Source: Plectrocnemia conspersa
Lineage: Eukaryota > Arthropoda > Insecta > Trichoptera > Polycentropodidae
Length of the DNA: 64,000 nt
Reading direction: 5' to 3'
NCBI GenBank assembly: GCA_009617715.1
Contig: VTFK01000141.1
Span: 186,001 to 250,000, forward strand
Positions 50,895 to 63,100 of this stretch are shown here, piece by piece. The notes under the pieces were generated by a model that worked only from the letters and a program-made list of their open reading frames with translations, was not told where the DNA came from and did no database searches. Position 1 is the stretch's first letter. Each line of letters opens with the position of its first letter. A program made the translations under genes and the position numbers.

Positions 50895-52947
50895 CAGCGT
50901 TTCTCAACCTTTTTGAGCCTGTGGCCCTCTTTGAAGTTTAATATTTTTCTTTGCTCGCCTCCCCACAATATTTGCTCATAAAATAATAATTAAAAAGTAC
51001 ATATTAAAAATTAAAGCGTTTATTTTGAAATTACAAAATATATTTCATATAAACTCATATAATATATTTAAAAAAAAAATAAGTGATAAATTTAAAGTTC
51101 ACTTTATTTAATGTGTCTGATGCAAACTGGCAAATTTATATATGGTTTTAACAGCGACAATCAAAGATCGCCTCTATTAAAACAACAAATAAATCTAATA
51201 AATATATTACATTATGCATAAATTGTTTGTCACTCATAAAGTATAGAATACTACTCCAAAGTAGAACAACGCGACTATAAATTAACAATAAATTACTAAC
51301 GAAATTCTGTGTGTAGTAGAAGGCGCTCAAAATCAAAATTTCGATCTGGACTTTTTATAATGAAATTTATTGCTTTTATTACAATATTATGAAAGGCAGG
51401 TAAACAACCTCCCAACCTTTTTTCTGTGTTGACAATGGATTAAGCAGTGTGTGCAAAAAATATTTGGTACATAATTTTTCAGATATGCGATAAATTTTCG
51501 GTATTTACCAAACAATGTAGCAGCCTCATCGGTTGCACAAGCTACATATTCAGAATATTTGCATATTTTTATTCATAAATTTTCTTTTAACTTTCTGATA
51601 TATCGTTTTACATTTAGTGTCAGTTTTAGGTTTTCTGGCAAAGAGCATTTCTTCCAAGAGCTTGTCGTTATCTCAAACTTCTTATCCTGCAAATGAGCAA
51701 TTAGTTGTTTTTTCACATCATCTATCATTTTATCGATACGTCTCGATACTGAAGAATTACTCAAAGGAATTACTTGAGAAATTGTATTTGAACTTTGAAT
51801 CATGAACCTTGAGATAACTGTAGACACTGTTGGCGAAATTAAGGATTCGATAATAGATTTTTGCAATAAATTGTGAAATCTCATGAAGCAATTAAAAAAA
51901 TTAAAATGTCAATTTAAGTTGATCTTTCTATAAATACATATAATACAGTTTTTCTTGCTCGAAAATCATCTTTAAGTTTATTAAAACATTCAACTAGTTA
52001 GCCTTTCTTGTCTTTACCTACAGTTTCCAAGTGTTTTTTAGACGTTTTAATATTTATTGATGATGGAATAAATCCATGCGAAAAGTAATCGATAGAATAT
52101 TGTCGGCATTTTTTCTAGGGTTCACTTCTCATGGTTACTTAAAAAAATATTTATTTTAAGAAAAAATTGACATAAAAACACGTTATCAAATTAAAAAAAT
52201 TCTCACTGGTTTTGAATAACATGTATTTAAAAATATTACGGTGAAGATATTTTAATTTAATAAATATAAAAACCCATATTCACAAAAACTAACAACTTGT
52301 AGAAAAGTATAATTCTTTGTCCAAAGATCGAGGAACTTGACTTCTGCAATTGTTCCGTACCACTAACCGAGTAACTTATATTGCCTGCATAAGATTCAAT
52401 AAGCTTTGTGAATGCAAACGTATATTCTGTCTGATGACAAATAAAAGATTTTAGTATTAATTTTGAATATTATGCTAATATAATATTTGTATTATTTTGT
52501 TCTGACTATGGCTACCCTAGAGTTTGATATACCTCCCCCTAATGGTGAGAAGAGTGACTCATCTTACCTTTCGCTTACACGTTATAATTGTAAAATTTTT
52601 CTAGAATGGTCTTCTCATTAAAACTTTTGGAAACTCTATTTATTTGTTTACATGTTTTTTTAGTGTAAAACAAAATAATAAAATTAGTATTTATAGTAAT
52701 AGCTGTGACGAGGGAATATCGTGAAAGATAGATAGATAAATAGAGGAACTCCTAGAGATTACCTTATTTATAATCTTTTTATGCTACTTAGATTTAGTCG
52801 CAATTTAAATAAAATTTTATATTTGTATATGTGTTAAAAAAGTGTTAAATTTCGATTAAGTATACAATGACTAGAATGAATTTTATGTTATACTAATACA
52901 AAAAAGTAGTAAAATAAATCAAAGCAATAAAACGTTGAGAATCATTG
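50895..52947 (-). mobile_element. Second hAT element, degraded
   Basis: The left end CAGCGTTTCTCAACC (50895-50909) is a classic hAT terminus. A loose inverse, CAATGATTCTCAACG, closes at 52947 (11 of 15 match). No 8-bp duplication is visible, so the right end is tentative. The interior has a broken minus-strand transposase. Confidence 0.55.
51330..52130 (-). pseudogene. hAT transposase relic (ZBED5-like), second copy
   Basis: From right to left on the minus strand: a BED-finger-end remnant CRQYSIDYFSHGFIPSS followed by KKHLETVGKDKKG (about 52108-52010), then the 103-codon frame 51573-51884 with IPLSNSSVSRRIDKMIDDVK, then TDEAATLFGKYRKFIAYLKN and FCTHCLIHCQH (about 51520-51400). The order matches ZBED5-type hAT transposases. 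Multiple stops and frame changes show it is dead. It retains parts that the 11.7 kb copy has lost. Confidence 0.75.
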
Positions 52948-55328
52948 ATTTTTTTCTATATTTTACTATAAATGCGATATAAAATAATAATAAATAAACA
53001 ACAACAGAAATAATTATGGAAAAATACGTAAAATTAACTCACTCCCAGGTGAATTCTAACAAATTAATAAATAAGTATAAATTAAATCACTAGTTGTTGA
53101 CGACTGATTTCAATTTAATATTTTCAATGAGATTTTACATGTAATAAATATTATGTATATGGATTTTCTGCTTCTTAATATGATTTATTTATTAGTTTTT
53201 TTCCACAAAATCTATATTCAAGGTTGGTTTTATTTATTTTTAATATACACTAAACAATTTATAATATCAAGTAAGATTATCTTATAGCTATTTTAACGCA
53301 AACATAGCTATAATATATGTGATATGTTTAATTTAGACATGCTTACAGTGAAACTACAATTAGCATTCTTACTTTCTTAAGTATAATAGTCGCATATAAA
53401 TTTCTTCATTATGAGATTGAATATATTGTAGTTAAAGTTAAACCATATGTTTATTTGTGAGATAAGCGATAGAGTTCCACACCTGAGACGACGCTCCTAG
53501 ATACCTATCTAACATTATACATTTTTGTAATCGTCCGATTCTCTCCCCGTTTTGGCCTCTCAAAGCCCGAATCCTACGTCGCTATGATTTACAATACTCG
53601 ATCGCGTCAGTAATTTGCGAATTAAAATAATAATGGAACTGCATCGTTAATTTCTCTCGGAGAAGAATGCTTCGTTAGCGCCGATCCCTATGTAACGCTT
53701 AGCGTCGATTCTAAAAATAGACGCTAAAACGGCGCAGCCTCCTCGCGAAAGCGAATCTGCAACGACGCATTTCGTTTTCACAACAATGAAAGTGGCGAAG
53801 CGCGCATGCGCCACCACCTCTTCCACCCCGTCGCGGGTCTGGTGTGAGCGTAGTGCGTCGCAATATTCAAGTTCAAGTTCAATAGAGTCGTGACGTAACC
53901 GGCTCCCTACAACCGAGCGCACCCCAACAGCTCACACTATGACCCTCCAGGGCCGCTAACATGCACCGTTACGGAATAATAAAACAATTTCTATCCTTCA
54001 AGAATTTTACTGTACATTTTAAACAATTTTTCTTCTTTAAAAATCATTAGGACATGTAGCAGGAAACTTATTTTATGATGAAATAAAATATATAGATCTA
54101 AAGAGGACTTCGGGCAAAAACCTGTGAAGTGGTAGCCCTGACATTTCGTTACAGTGGACTTCACAGGGCGGTTACAAATTGGCGTTTTGTGTGTGTGACC
54201 TTCGCCATCGGAATCAGGAATTGAATCGAACCGTTTTCCGCAACGTTTCGCATAAATATTATATATGCAAACGCTTTGAATAAATAATGCGTGCGTTTTA
54301 TTTGTTTACTTATTTGCAAACATTGTTCGGTCAAGCGTATAAATAAAGAATGATGCACGCAAAATGAGCTGTTATGACCGTCTCGTTCATTTTTAAATAC
54401 TGTGACAAGTGACAGAAATCCACTAGCTTTCCGCTGGGGTTGCTATGTTGATAAAATATTGATTTTGTTGTCAGCGTAAAAAATATCATCGTTAATCCAT
54501 CACATTTTTTATACATTTATATTCTTATCATGGTTTTTTATTGTTCGTATTATGAAAAATCAGTTTGATTTGATAAGGTTTTTACCAGGCCAATAAAAAG
54601 CTGCGCAATAATTCAATAAGAACGTTTTAATTTTAAAGGGTCGATATTATACCCTAAATTATACCAACACGTGTGCGAGAGACGTTCGTATTATAATTAT
54701 TCAGAAAAAACGATCTCCCTTTTATCATAAAAACGTGACTAAAATAAAAGCCACCAACCACAATACGCCTTTAAAATTTATATGAAAATATGAAAGTTTG
54801 TATGCATACACAGCGGTTATTGTTTTGTTTAGTATATAATATAATAATGGCGTTCTTTTAAATAAAACTATGCTGCTGGTACCATTATTGATAAACGTGT
54901 TTAATGAGTGTTTATATTGAGGTTAGCGATACAAATGTTTGGACGAAAAATAAATACGTGAACGATAATGATTAATCAACGTTATGAAACGAAGATATAA
55001 TTATTAATAAATTAAATTAACCATCTGTTTTTGCGATAAAAATAAACTTGTTGTTTTCGAACAAAGCGAATTAAATTCTTTGTACGAATGCGTGCTGGAA
55101 GGTTTAGTATTCATACTATACGGTTATTTATACTGCAACAGTCACTACGAAGTGTTTGCCGATTTCCTTTTTCCGTATTTATTTACGTATTGGTATATTA
55201 GCTAATAATACCATTATCGAGTCATAATTTAGTTTAAACGAATTTTATGTGTTTTATATCAATTTTTGGTCATTATACAATTAGTGCCTTAAACATATAC
55301 TGGTTTTATTAGATCAAAGAGAGAGATT
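52948..55328. other. Intergenic with one CpG-rich patch
   Basis: AT-rich with no recognisable gene. The CpG-rich patch at 53640-53960 is listed separately. A 10-bp inverted pair cctgtgaagt / acttcacagg lies at about 54120-54168. Confidence 0.5.
53640..53960. promoter_or_regulatory. Orphan CpG-rich patch with NRF1/Ewg-type motif
   Basis: About 320 bp of CpG-richer DNA with GCGCATGCGC at 53802-53811 and a tgacgtaa CRE-like octamer near 53891. The 91-codon minus-strand frame has no known domain. Candidate promoter or first-exon region; no associated coding exon found. Confidence 0.35.
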
Positions 55329-55562
55329 CCCGTGAGAGATAAGTTGGCTTAGTTTGTATTTTTGACTAAGCCTATTATTAGTATTAAAACTTTCATTAGA
55401 TTAGGTTTAGGTTTGAACGGCAAATGGATGTTTCGCAATTATCAAATTGTATTTCATAGACATATTAAACCAGCATATAATTTCACTAGCACCTATCAGT
55501 TAAATTATATTTTTGTTAGTAGAAATATATATGTATCTACTGGTGAAAATGTATTTGTACAT
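55329..55562 (+). repeat. Dispersed repeat pair, copy A
   Basis: Collinear with 60191-60440, roughly 75-80% alike by eye. Shared phrases include gtgagagata.agttggcttagttt, tttcattagatta, tttcactagc, tatcagttaaattatattt and gtatct. No ends or coding capacity were found. Confidence 0.65.
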
Positions 55563-55599
55563 CACTAGTGTAGTATTAGTATTTCAATAAATCTCATGC

Positions 55600-55630
55600 A
55601 TTTTTTTGGGAAAATTCAATGACGTCCCTG
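55600..55630 (-). repeat. Transposon edge CAGGGACGTCATT
   Basis: Minus strand from 55630 reads CAGGGACGTCATTGAATTTT, the same edge as at 60650 and 454. The rest of the element was not identified. Confidence 0.35.
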
Positions 55631-56819
55631 AAGAAGAACAAAGAAGAAAATAAACATTCTAAATATTATGATCTGTCCCTTTTACTAGTACCTATGCTTC
55701 CTCCTTTTGTTTATGATAAGATAACCATTCATACTGGATTTACCAGCATAGTACTGTGTTTTTGGTCATCTTTCCTGGTAAGTCATGAGAATTTATAGTA
55801 AAAATGGTTAATTTATAAAAAAAATCTTTGAATTTTAATATATTTAGGTTACTAGACGTTCTCATTCATGAAGGATTGTCCTCATCATAAAAAAATCCGA
55901 GATTCCTTTTTGTAGCTCTCGCAGCATTTCTAAATGAACAAAAAAATCCTAAATGACCCTTTTTAGTGTCCTGCTTTGATATTTTCTAAATCTGGTCACC
56001 TTAGTTTATGAGGTCCTTGCGATTGATAAACACACGTGAAGCAGCATGTCGTCTTCGTCGTTGAGAAGAGGCTGCTACAGTAATATTACGAATAAGTTTA
56101 CTCGACGAGTAGTTTCATCTATCTAGCAAATAATCTAAAAACAGAAATAACAATTTTTTTCGTATGAATTCAATACAACTTGCTGAAATTTATGCAAAAA
56201 AGCCTTTGTTCTTTTATTCGCTCACGATTCTCGATGACGTTACGCTCTAAGGCTTTCAACGGCCGTTTCGTCATAAAGCGCCACCTTTAATTGGATCGTT
56301 TTTCTCATTCTATCAATTCAATATAATTGAATTAGTCGAAAAAAGCATTGGGAGCGGGCGGGCCGCAATGGCAGATAGCCGATCGATACGGGCGAAGGCT
56401 CCCGGTATAAGCCGATTGCCATGCTTCTCTGGTTTTATATATATTTTCATCTAATTAAATGCGAAAGCGTTGTTATGGTCAGGGTCGCGGATTTATGCTC
56501 AACTGCCCGTGGCGAATAATTTTAGGTCATTTATACAAACACAGAGGAAGGGCAGAGGATAATGTTGTCTGCGAGTTTTACCGTTTCACTTTCTACGAGA
56601 AATGCAAAGTTTCAGAATGGCAATTAAGTTGTTACATGTTATCTCACATCCAACAAAGCCACGCCTTTGAATGCATAATGTGAAGTGATACTGATGATAC
56701 GCAATATTTGTTTAAATTATGAAATTGAATAATAAGGAACCATATTTAGTACTAATTTAATTTTGTTATTTATTTATAATTCTTGGAAATAAATACTACA
56801 TTTTTCATTGTTATTATAG

Positions 56820-57160
56820 CAATGGCGTAGCTAGAGTTTGTGTCACCCGGAATGATCCTTACGTTTACAATTATCTAATACAAAATCCAACTTGTCCCAA
56901 AAATCTGGAACTTAATGTATGTCTTCAATATGCTTTGAAGGACGGATGGTGACGGGTGGCAATTACACACAGATTGCTTACAACGAGGCAACACCGGCCG
57001 TTGTCTTCCGTCGAGGTCCACCAAAATAATGTTTTGCCCTCCGCCGCCTTCAAGTCTGTCATCAGAGTGCCGATAAATAAATATATAAATGGCCCCCCAC
57101 AATGACTAAAATTTTCGGGGCAGGCAACCGTTTTTGATTCCCCTCACTAGCTACGCTACA
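56820..57160. repeat. Non-autonomous transposon with GCGTAGCTAG ends
   Basis: The left end CAATGGCGTAGCTAGAG and the inverse of the right end (GTAGCGTAGCTAGTGAGG) share GCGTAGCTAG. The interior is unusually C/G-rich for the region and has no frame of known family. The exact right boundary is uncertain. Confidence 0.5.
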
Positions 57161-59735
57161 AACTCTTAAAATATTTCACGCATATAAAAAATGTGCAAAA
57201 CATTTTTCAAGTTGAAATATGGTTATCAGGCATTTTATTATTTTACCACGTGCTTGATTCGAACAAACAATGGAGAACAGATAGTGTAACTTCAATTTTT
57301 ACTGATTCTAAGAAACAGGCAAAATTTTTGGGCTGGCCAAAAATATTTTTATTTATATTGGTGGCATTTAAGCTGTTGTTTATTGTTTTCACATATTCAA
57401 TTTATTTCTTAGTTATTCATGGATTTATATTTATTAGCGCATTCAGTTTCATAACCACACTACACGAACGGACGGTCCTTCCATTGCGAAAATGCCGCCC
57501 CCAAAAGGGTCCCCCCTCCCCATAGCTGCACCACTGTATTCATGTACAGTTACTGTTTATCTACTCGCACAGTGTTTCTTTTAAATCTCCAAATATGTTG
57601 TAATCATTAAGTACTAAGTGTATATAAAGTAGGGTTCTCAATCGAATTATTCGTCCGATTTTTAACGAATAATTGATCAAATATTCGTTAATATTATTTG
57701 GAAGGAAATTTGGAAAAATCTTAGAATGGAATAATTTTTGTACTTGGGAAACATAGGTAGTCGTTTTTTCTCTCAATATACACGATTTACTAATGCCGCA
57801 CCAAAATTCATGGTCCTTTATGTGCCTTTATTTTGTTTATAAATGCGAGATAATAAGGTACTTCTTAACAAAAAAAATACTTTTACGCCATTGGAAAACA
57901 TTTATGAATAGAATGTTTATTGGTTGTATCTACTATGACCGAAATACGCAAAATTTGTTCGTTGAACGAAACAAAATGTTGTAAAGGACCACCCTTTATT
58001 ATCGTTAGCGCTTATCTCAAAAACAGGTGCGCGTCGCAATTTTTGTATTCAATGTTTCAAGACGCAAAGATTTTATTTCACTCAATTCAATAATTCGATC
58101 GCGATTAATTTATTTCTAGTGATTTAATTTATATGCAAATCAAGTGCTTTCATGCCTTTTTGTTTAAAGATAGTCATTGTGTATTACTTAGTTGATCGAA
58201 ATAGTATTTAACGTTTATTGTACACCTTTTTGGAAGGTAATCGACGATAAATATGACCTGCCTTTTGAGTTTGTACACAGTTTCCAAAAAATGTTGCCAT
58301 GAAGTGATACCCTCCTTTCGCAAGAAAAAAAATATTGACTGCCTCATTCTTAACTTCAGAACTAGCCCTACTTTGCAGAAGTATATCTAGCAAAGAACTA
58401 GAGAAAAATACACCTTCCTTCATCGACATCCTTCATCGACAGTAAACATATCAATTAAATAGCAGAACAAAAATTATAGGTAGTACAACATTTCAAAGTC
58501 AGATTACGCAAGTTATTTCTACTTGAATTAAAATAATGCAGTAATAAATATAAATGTTACGTCATTTTTAAACTTGTTAAAGAACGATATATAAAGAAAG
58601 TTCATTTAAATATTACAATTGATTAAAAAAACCTCTATGACCTCGAAAAACCGACGAGTTTGATACTTAGCAACGCGAATTGAAATGACTAAATGAATGG
58701 CAATTATGCTTGATACTATGATTGGTATCAATTTATATTGTTTTTGTTGTTGTTGGCATTTAATGTATACTTGTATAGTAATTAAACGCAGTTTATACAA
58801 TAAAAAAAAAACAATACAAGAAAGGTTCAAAGACCTTAACAAACGACCTACTTTCGAACAATGAGCGATGCTCGAACGAATAGCGAATATTCGTTCAAGT
58901 GTTCTGTTTTTTACAAAGATAAACACATCATTAACATTTCATCGGGATGAGCCTGCTGCTGCTTTCAGGGATTTTTTGCAATTAGTTAGTAAAAATATTT
59001 GGTAGGAGTGAAATATCTGTCTGAGAGCTAAAAACCACGTGCTATAGGTTCAAGGTTTGCTTGCGGTTCCAAGTAGTTTAGTCGCAATTCCCAGAAGTTT
59101 CTGTGAATTCTATATTTTAATAGTGTTTAGCAATAGAGTCACGTTTATCCGGATTCCTGATTTTTAGCGTTTTATAGCCATTCTAAAGGAGTTTTATGAT
59201 TTTCAGTACACGCTACAAACTTTTTGAGTCACGCTGTGGCCATCGGCCAAACGTGGGCGTCGTGCTACACGTGGTCTTTGAGCAAAACAGTCTCTTCCAA
59301 AGCAGTTTCACTTTCGTACGATGCGATTCTGTGATCTGCTGCCTATGTTGATCTAAAATTACACGGCAGACGCATGGAAATAATTTTATTGTCACCAGTC
59401 ATACTTAGTGGAAAGATCATGGTTTTTATCAAAATAGAAAATCTTTCATTTCACTGTCACTATCGCACGAATGCCAAAAGTGATACACAGCAAAATATAA
59501 TATTCTATTCGGAGCTAAGTAAATCAATAGACGGCTATAAATTGGAGGTATTCCAAACTAATTTTGGACTAATTTCCGGCGACGTGGCGAAGGCAAAATT
59601 GCACAAGACAAGGCAAAATTACGCGCGCAGTAAATGCGCATTATGTCATTAAAAAATGCTAGAACGAGTTTTTGAAAGTGACATTCCAACAATTTTTAGC
59701 ACTTTAAGCAAAACAATTTTAACACATGAAATGTT

Positions 59736-59818
59736 ATTTAGAGAATTGTTTTTGCGAAAGAAATACATATAAAATGTATATCTTTCGCAAAACTGATATA
59801 TATATCAGTTCTAAATAG
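59736..59818. repeat. Extended hairpin, ~20-bp inner arms
   Basis: The inner arms ttttgcgaaagaaatacata and tgtatatctttcgcaaaa pair almost fully around a 4-6-nt loop. Outer bases tatttagagaa and ttctaaata pair again, with a side palindrome ctgatatatatatcag inserted on the right. This could be a MITE remnant or a hairpin transcript; the sequence alone cannot tell. Confidence 0.7.
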
Positions 59819-60190
59819 AGGAATGAAGCTTTCATTCATTCATATGACTAACCAAGTGGCAAAGAAATTGAGATATTAGGATTTAGCAATACATAATAGT
59901 AGTGATAGAAGTCGAGAATATTCTTGAAGAACAAGAAGTATATTCTAAGATTCTAATTCTTCTTAGTGAAAAAACATAGTTTAGCTCGGTAACGAGCGTT
60001 CCCACTGCCGACATGATTTTATTGCTTTTGACGTGAATTTTTGACTTTTAAGAAGTGAAAATTATTTTGTGCGCTCTTCTATTGACAACAATTCTGTTTG
60101 AATACACTTTGACTAATACTCTCATGTAAATAAGGATAATTATCCTATTTTTAAAACATAGTGTATACATCTTCTTTCGCATATTTTCCC

Positions 60191-60440
60191 CTGAGAGATG
60201 AGTTGGCTTAGTTTATATTTTGGACTTTACCTAATGAAAATTCTAAAACTATAATTAGTTTTAGATCTTTCATTAGATTAGATTTGGGTTTGAACAACAA
60301 ATAAAAGTTTCGTATTTCTCAAATTGAGATTCATAGACATTTTAGAGCAACATTTTATTTCACTAGCGCTTATCAGTTAAATTATATTTTCGTTAGTAAA
60401 AATATGTATCTATTAGTGAAAATGTATTTTGACTTCACTG
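60191..60440 (+). repeat. Dispersed repeat pair, copy B
   Basis: Diverged direct copy of 55329-55562, about 4.9 kb downstream in the same orientation. Confidence 0.65.
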
Positions 60441-60649
60441 AAAAACACACACGCACTTTAACATTTGTACATCACATTTAAATAGATAATAATAAGTATG
60501 TATAATACATGTATGTATTTGTATACATATATTATATTATGTGATTTCACTGAAATGACATATTTAAAAAAATATTTTCTGGATGGGTTCGAGACTGTTT
60601 TTATCTAGATTTTCGTTGAGAGATAATTTAAGAATTTCTGGTTTAGAAT

Positions 60650-60830
60650 CAGGGACGTCATTTCAGATTTTTTCAGGAGGGGGGGTAAAAATTGTTAAAA
60701 ATATTTTCTGATCGTTTTTTTGTTATTTCGATTTCATTAAGATTCATTGTATTTCATTAAATTTCTGGCTAAATTATAGCGGGGATGGGGGGATGCCCCC
60801 ACCTGCTCCCTCCCCCCAATGACGCCTTTG
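60650..60830. repeat. 181-bp MITE-like repeat, CAGGGACGTCATT end
   Basis: Left end CAGGGACGTCATTTCAG; inverse of the right end CAAAGGCGTCATTGGGGGG. G-rich next to the left end and C-rich next to the right. The interior shares tatttcattaaat with 361-454. No coding capacity. Confidence 0.6.
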
Positions 60831-62499
60831 CCAAATAGGTGACGTTCGCTTTACATTATATATGTAGTTATTACAAGAGTTGATGGCAACGGTTGTTTAT
60901 AATAATAATCAATTACCGGCGACTCTTTTACGTTTTATTGTGTACTCTTTCTTAAGAACCGCCTTCCGAGCTATGCATGTACCTACATACGTAAATTCAT
61001 AATATAATGAATGGCTTTCTTTAATAATCACAGTTTTTTTTTGTTAAGACTTAATCCCAAACAACACTGTATATAAATAACTTATTTATTTATAGTCAAA
61101 GCTGACTTTCTATTTATGTGACAAATCGAGAAAATATATTATTAGAATCATATGAGATCCAGAAATGCTATAAAATACTATACATTATTTCCTGAATAAT
61201 ACGTAAATACTAATTACATATTTTCCTCGAAATTTGATAATATATAAATGTCTATTTTCGAAAAATAACATACTAAGTTTAATTACTTAACAATTCAGAA
61301 TATTGCCAAATATAAATGGTGTTGTTTATTTTTTCTTATAATAACCTGAACTTCAGTTCCATTTAGACAATCCTAATAGTAATTGTTTTTCTAAGAACAA
61401 AATAATATTAAAGCATAACAGAATAAAAAAAAAATATACAATTTTCCTTTCGCTTCGGTCGTGATATAATGGCAAAAAGAGATACTCAACTTTTTACGCA
61501 GTTTTTCATTTTTTAAAGTCATAGTTGTTGTTGTTGCATAATCGCATCATATATGTATGTATATATACATACATTTCTATGGCTGAAAACACGAAACATT
61601 TGCAAAATTAACAAAACAATCGAACGTGCGAATGAATTTGCTATTCAGCATTTTGGCATCTTTTGCAATTTAGAGGTCGAGCAATTTGCTTAACCTTACT
61701 TGTTTGCGTCAGTACACCAGTAAAAGTACTTTAAAAACACTAACTTCGCACTATTGATAACAAAATCACTCTGAAAAGACAAGATTTTCTGATCTTTATC
61801 TGTCTATATCTGTACTTCTCAAGAGTAAGTGGATATATAAAAAAATGCATTTTATATTTACTTCTAGGAACATAAATTATTTCCTGGATTATTTGATGGT
61901 CAAATAATTATTAACGAAACAACAATTTGAAATGCTAAGATACACTAAGTATATTGTTTTGAGGATTGTTAAATCAGTTTTTTCAACAAATTAGACCGTC
62001 TTTAAAGTTGTTTTCAATTGAACATGCTAAATATTATGTTTTTGATCCGTTCTAACAATTTGCTTATACCAGCATCTTGCATAATCAACTCACGACTTGT
62101 ATTTTATTATCTTATTATTAATAAATTTACATTAGTGCTGTAGTACGCCCACCTATCCGCTGTTAGTAATAAGCCCTACCACGCACCAAAATGGAAAATA
62201 ACAGGAAAAGAGAAAGGTTCTCGGAGCGTGAGCTAGAAGCGGTAGGGCAAACGTGAAAGAGCAAGGCTAACGACGAGAAAGACGGTATAAAATGTACTGG
62301 TAGCTATGCTATTTTTTACCGATTGATATAGATAATTTGTACGCGAAACGCGTATAAGCCAATGTAAGTACCTTTAGGCATTTCTAATAGAGTGGCACGA
62401 TAGCTTGTTGCTAGCAAATACTGATTTAATCTTTTCTGCACCAATTTTAAAGAAAGAGCCATACAAATAAAGAACAAAGAAAAGATGGAACCTGCACAA

Positions 62500-62570
62500 T
62501 GATTAAAAAACAGGCCTACAAATCAGTAGGTCACGGGTTCGATTCTAGTTGTAGTCCGATTTTTTAGAAA
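62500..62570 (+). repeat. tRNA-like SINE head
   Basis: B-box-like gggttcgattcta with upstream acaaatcagtaggtca. No cloverleaf acceptor stem pairs. The downstream phrase ttctgagcatga resembles ttctgagcaatca in the repeat at 31.6 kb. Probably another SINE copy. Confidence 0.4.
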
Positions 62571-62998
62571 GTTCATCAGTGATATCACTGTTTCTGTAGA
62601 AATGAATAACAATTAATCATTCGCCTACACCAGATATTCTAGACTAGAATAAATTTTGTATTAATATTTGTACAATAAAACAATAATTCTGAGCATGAAG
62701 TAAAGAAATAGAAAAGAGCGATTTAGGAGGGTTATGGCAGTTCCTTTTTTTTTGATAGTTTTATTTTGTATTAATATTGTTTTATGAATTTACATAAAAA
62801 ACAATATTGGTAAATAATTAAATGATAATATAATGATTACTTTCTCTCTATAATACTGATATTTAATCTATGTTGATTAAATTAAGGTAAATATAATTTC
62901 ATTAACATGAAATATTTTCTTAGGCGCAAAGAGGATTTTGTTTGATAAACTTGTAAAATACAAAATTATATATATATTACTAGTATTATGCTAACCTT

Positions 62999-63100
62999 AT
63001 GGACCAAATGAATTGAACAATTCATTAAAAACACGTTTATTATCTATAATTATATGGACCAAATGAATTGAACAATTCATAAAAAACACGTTTATTATCT
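62999..63100 (+). repeat. 55-bp-period tandem duplication
   Basis: The 47-bp phrase beginning atggaccaaatgaattgaac and ending tttattatct occurs at 62999-63045 and 63054-63100 with one mismatch. This is a recent local duplication. Confidence 0.9.

Noticed and set aside
57193..57525. 110-codon frame with hydrophobic stretches that look like membrane helices
   Set aside because: AT-rich DNA gives Phe/Ile/Leu-rich frames by chance; it runs into a transposon-like end at 57536 and has no exon signals.
59213..59395. Minus-strand frame vaguely resembling a Tc1 catalytic segment
   Set aside because: No recognisable DDE motif or QDN/PDL block; the resemblance is too weak to call.
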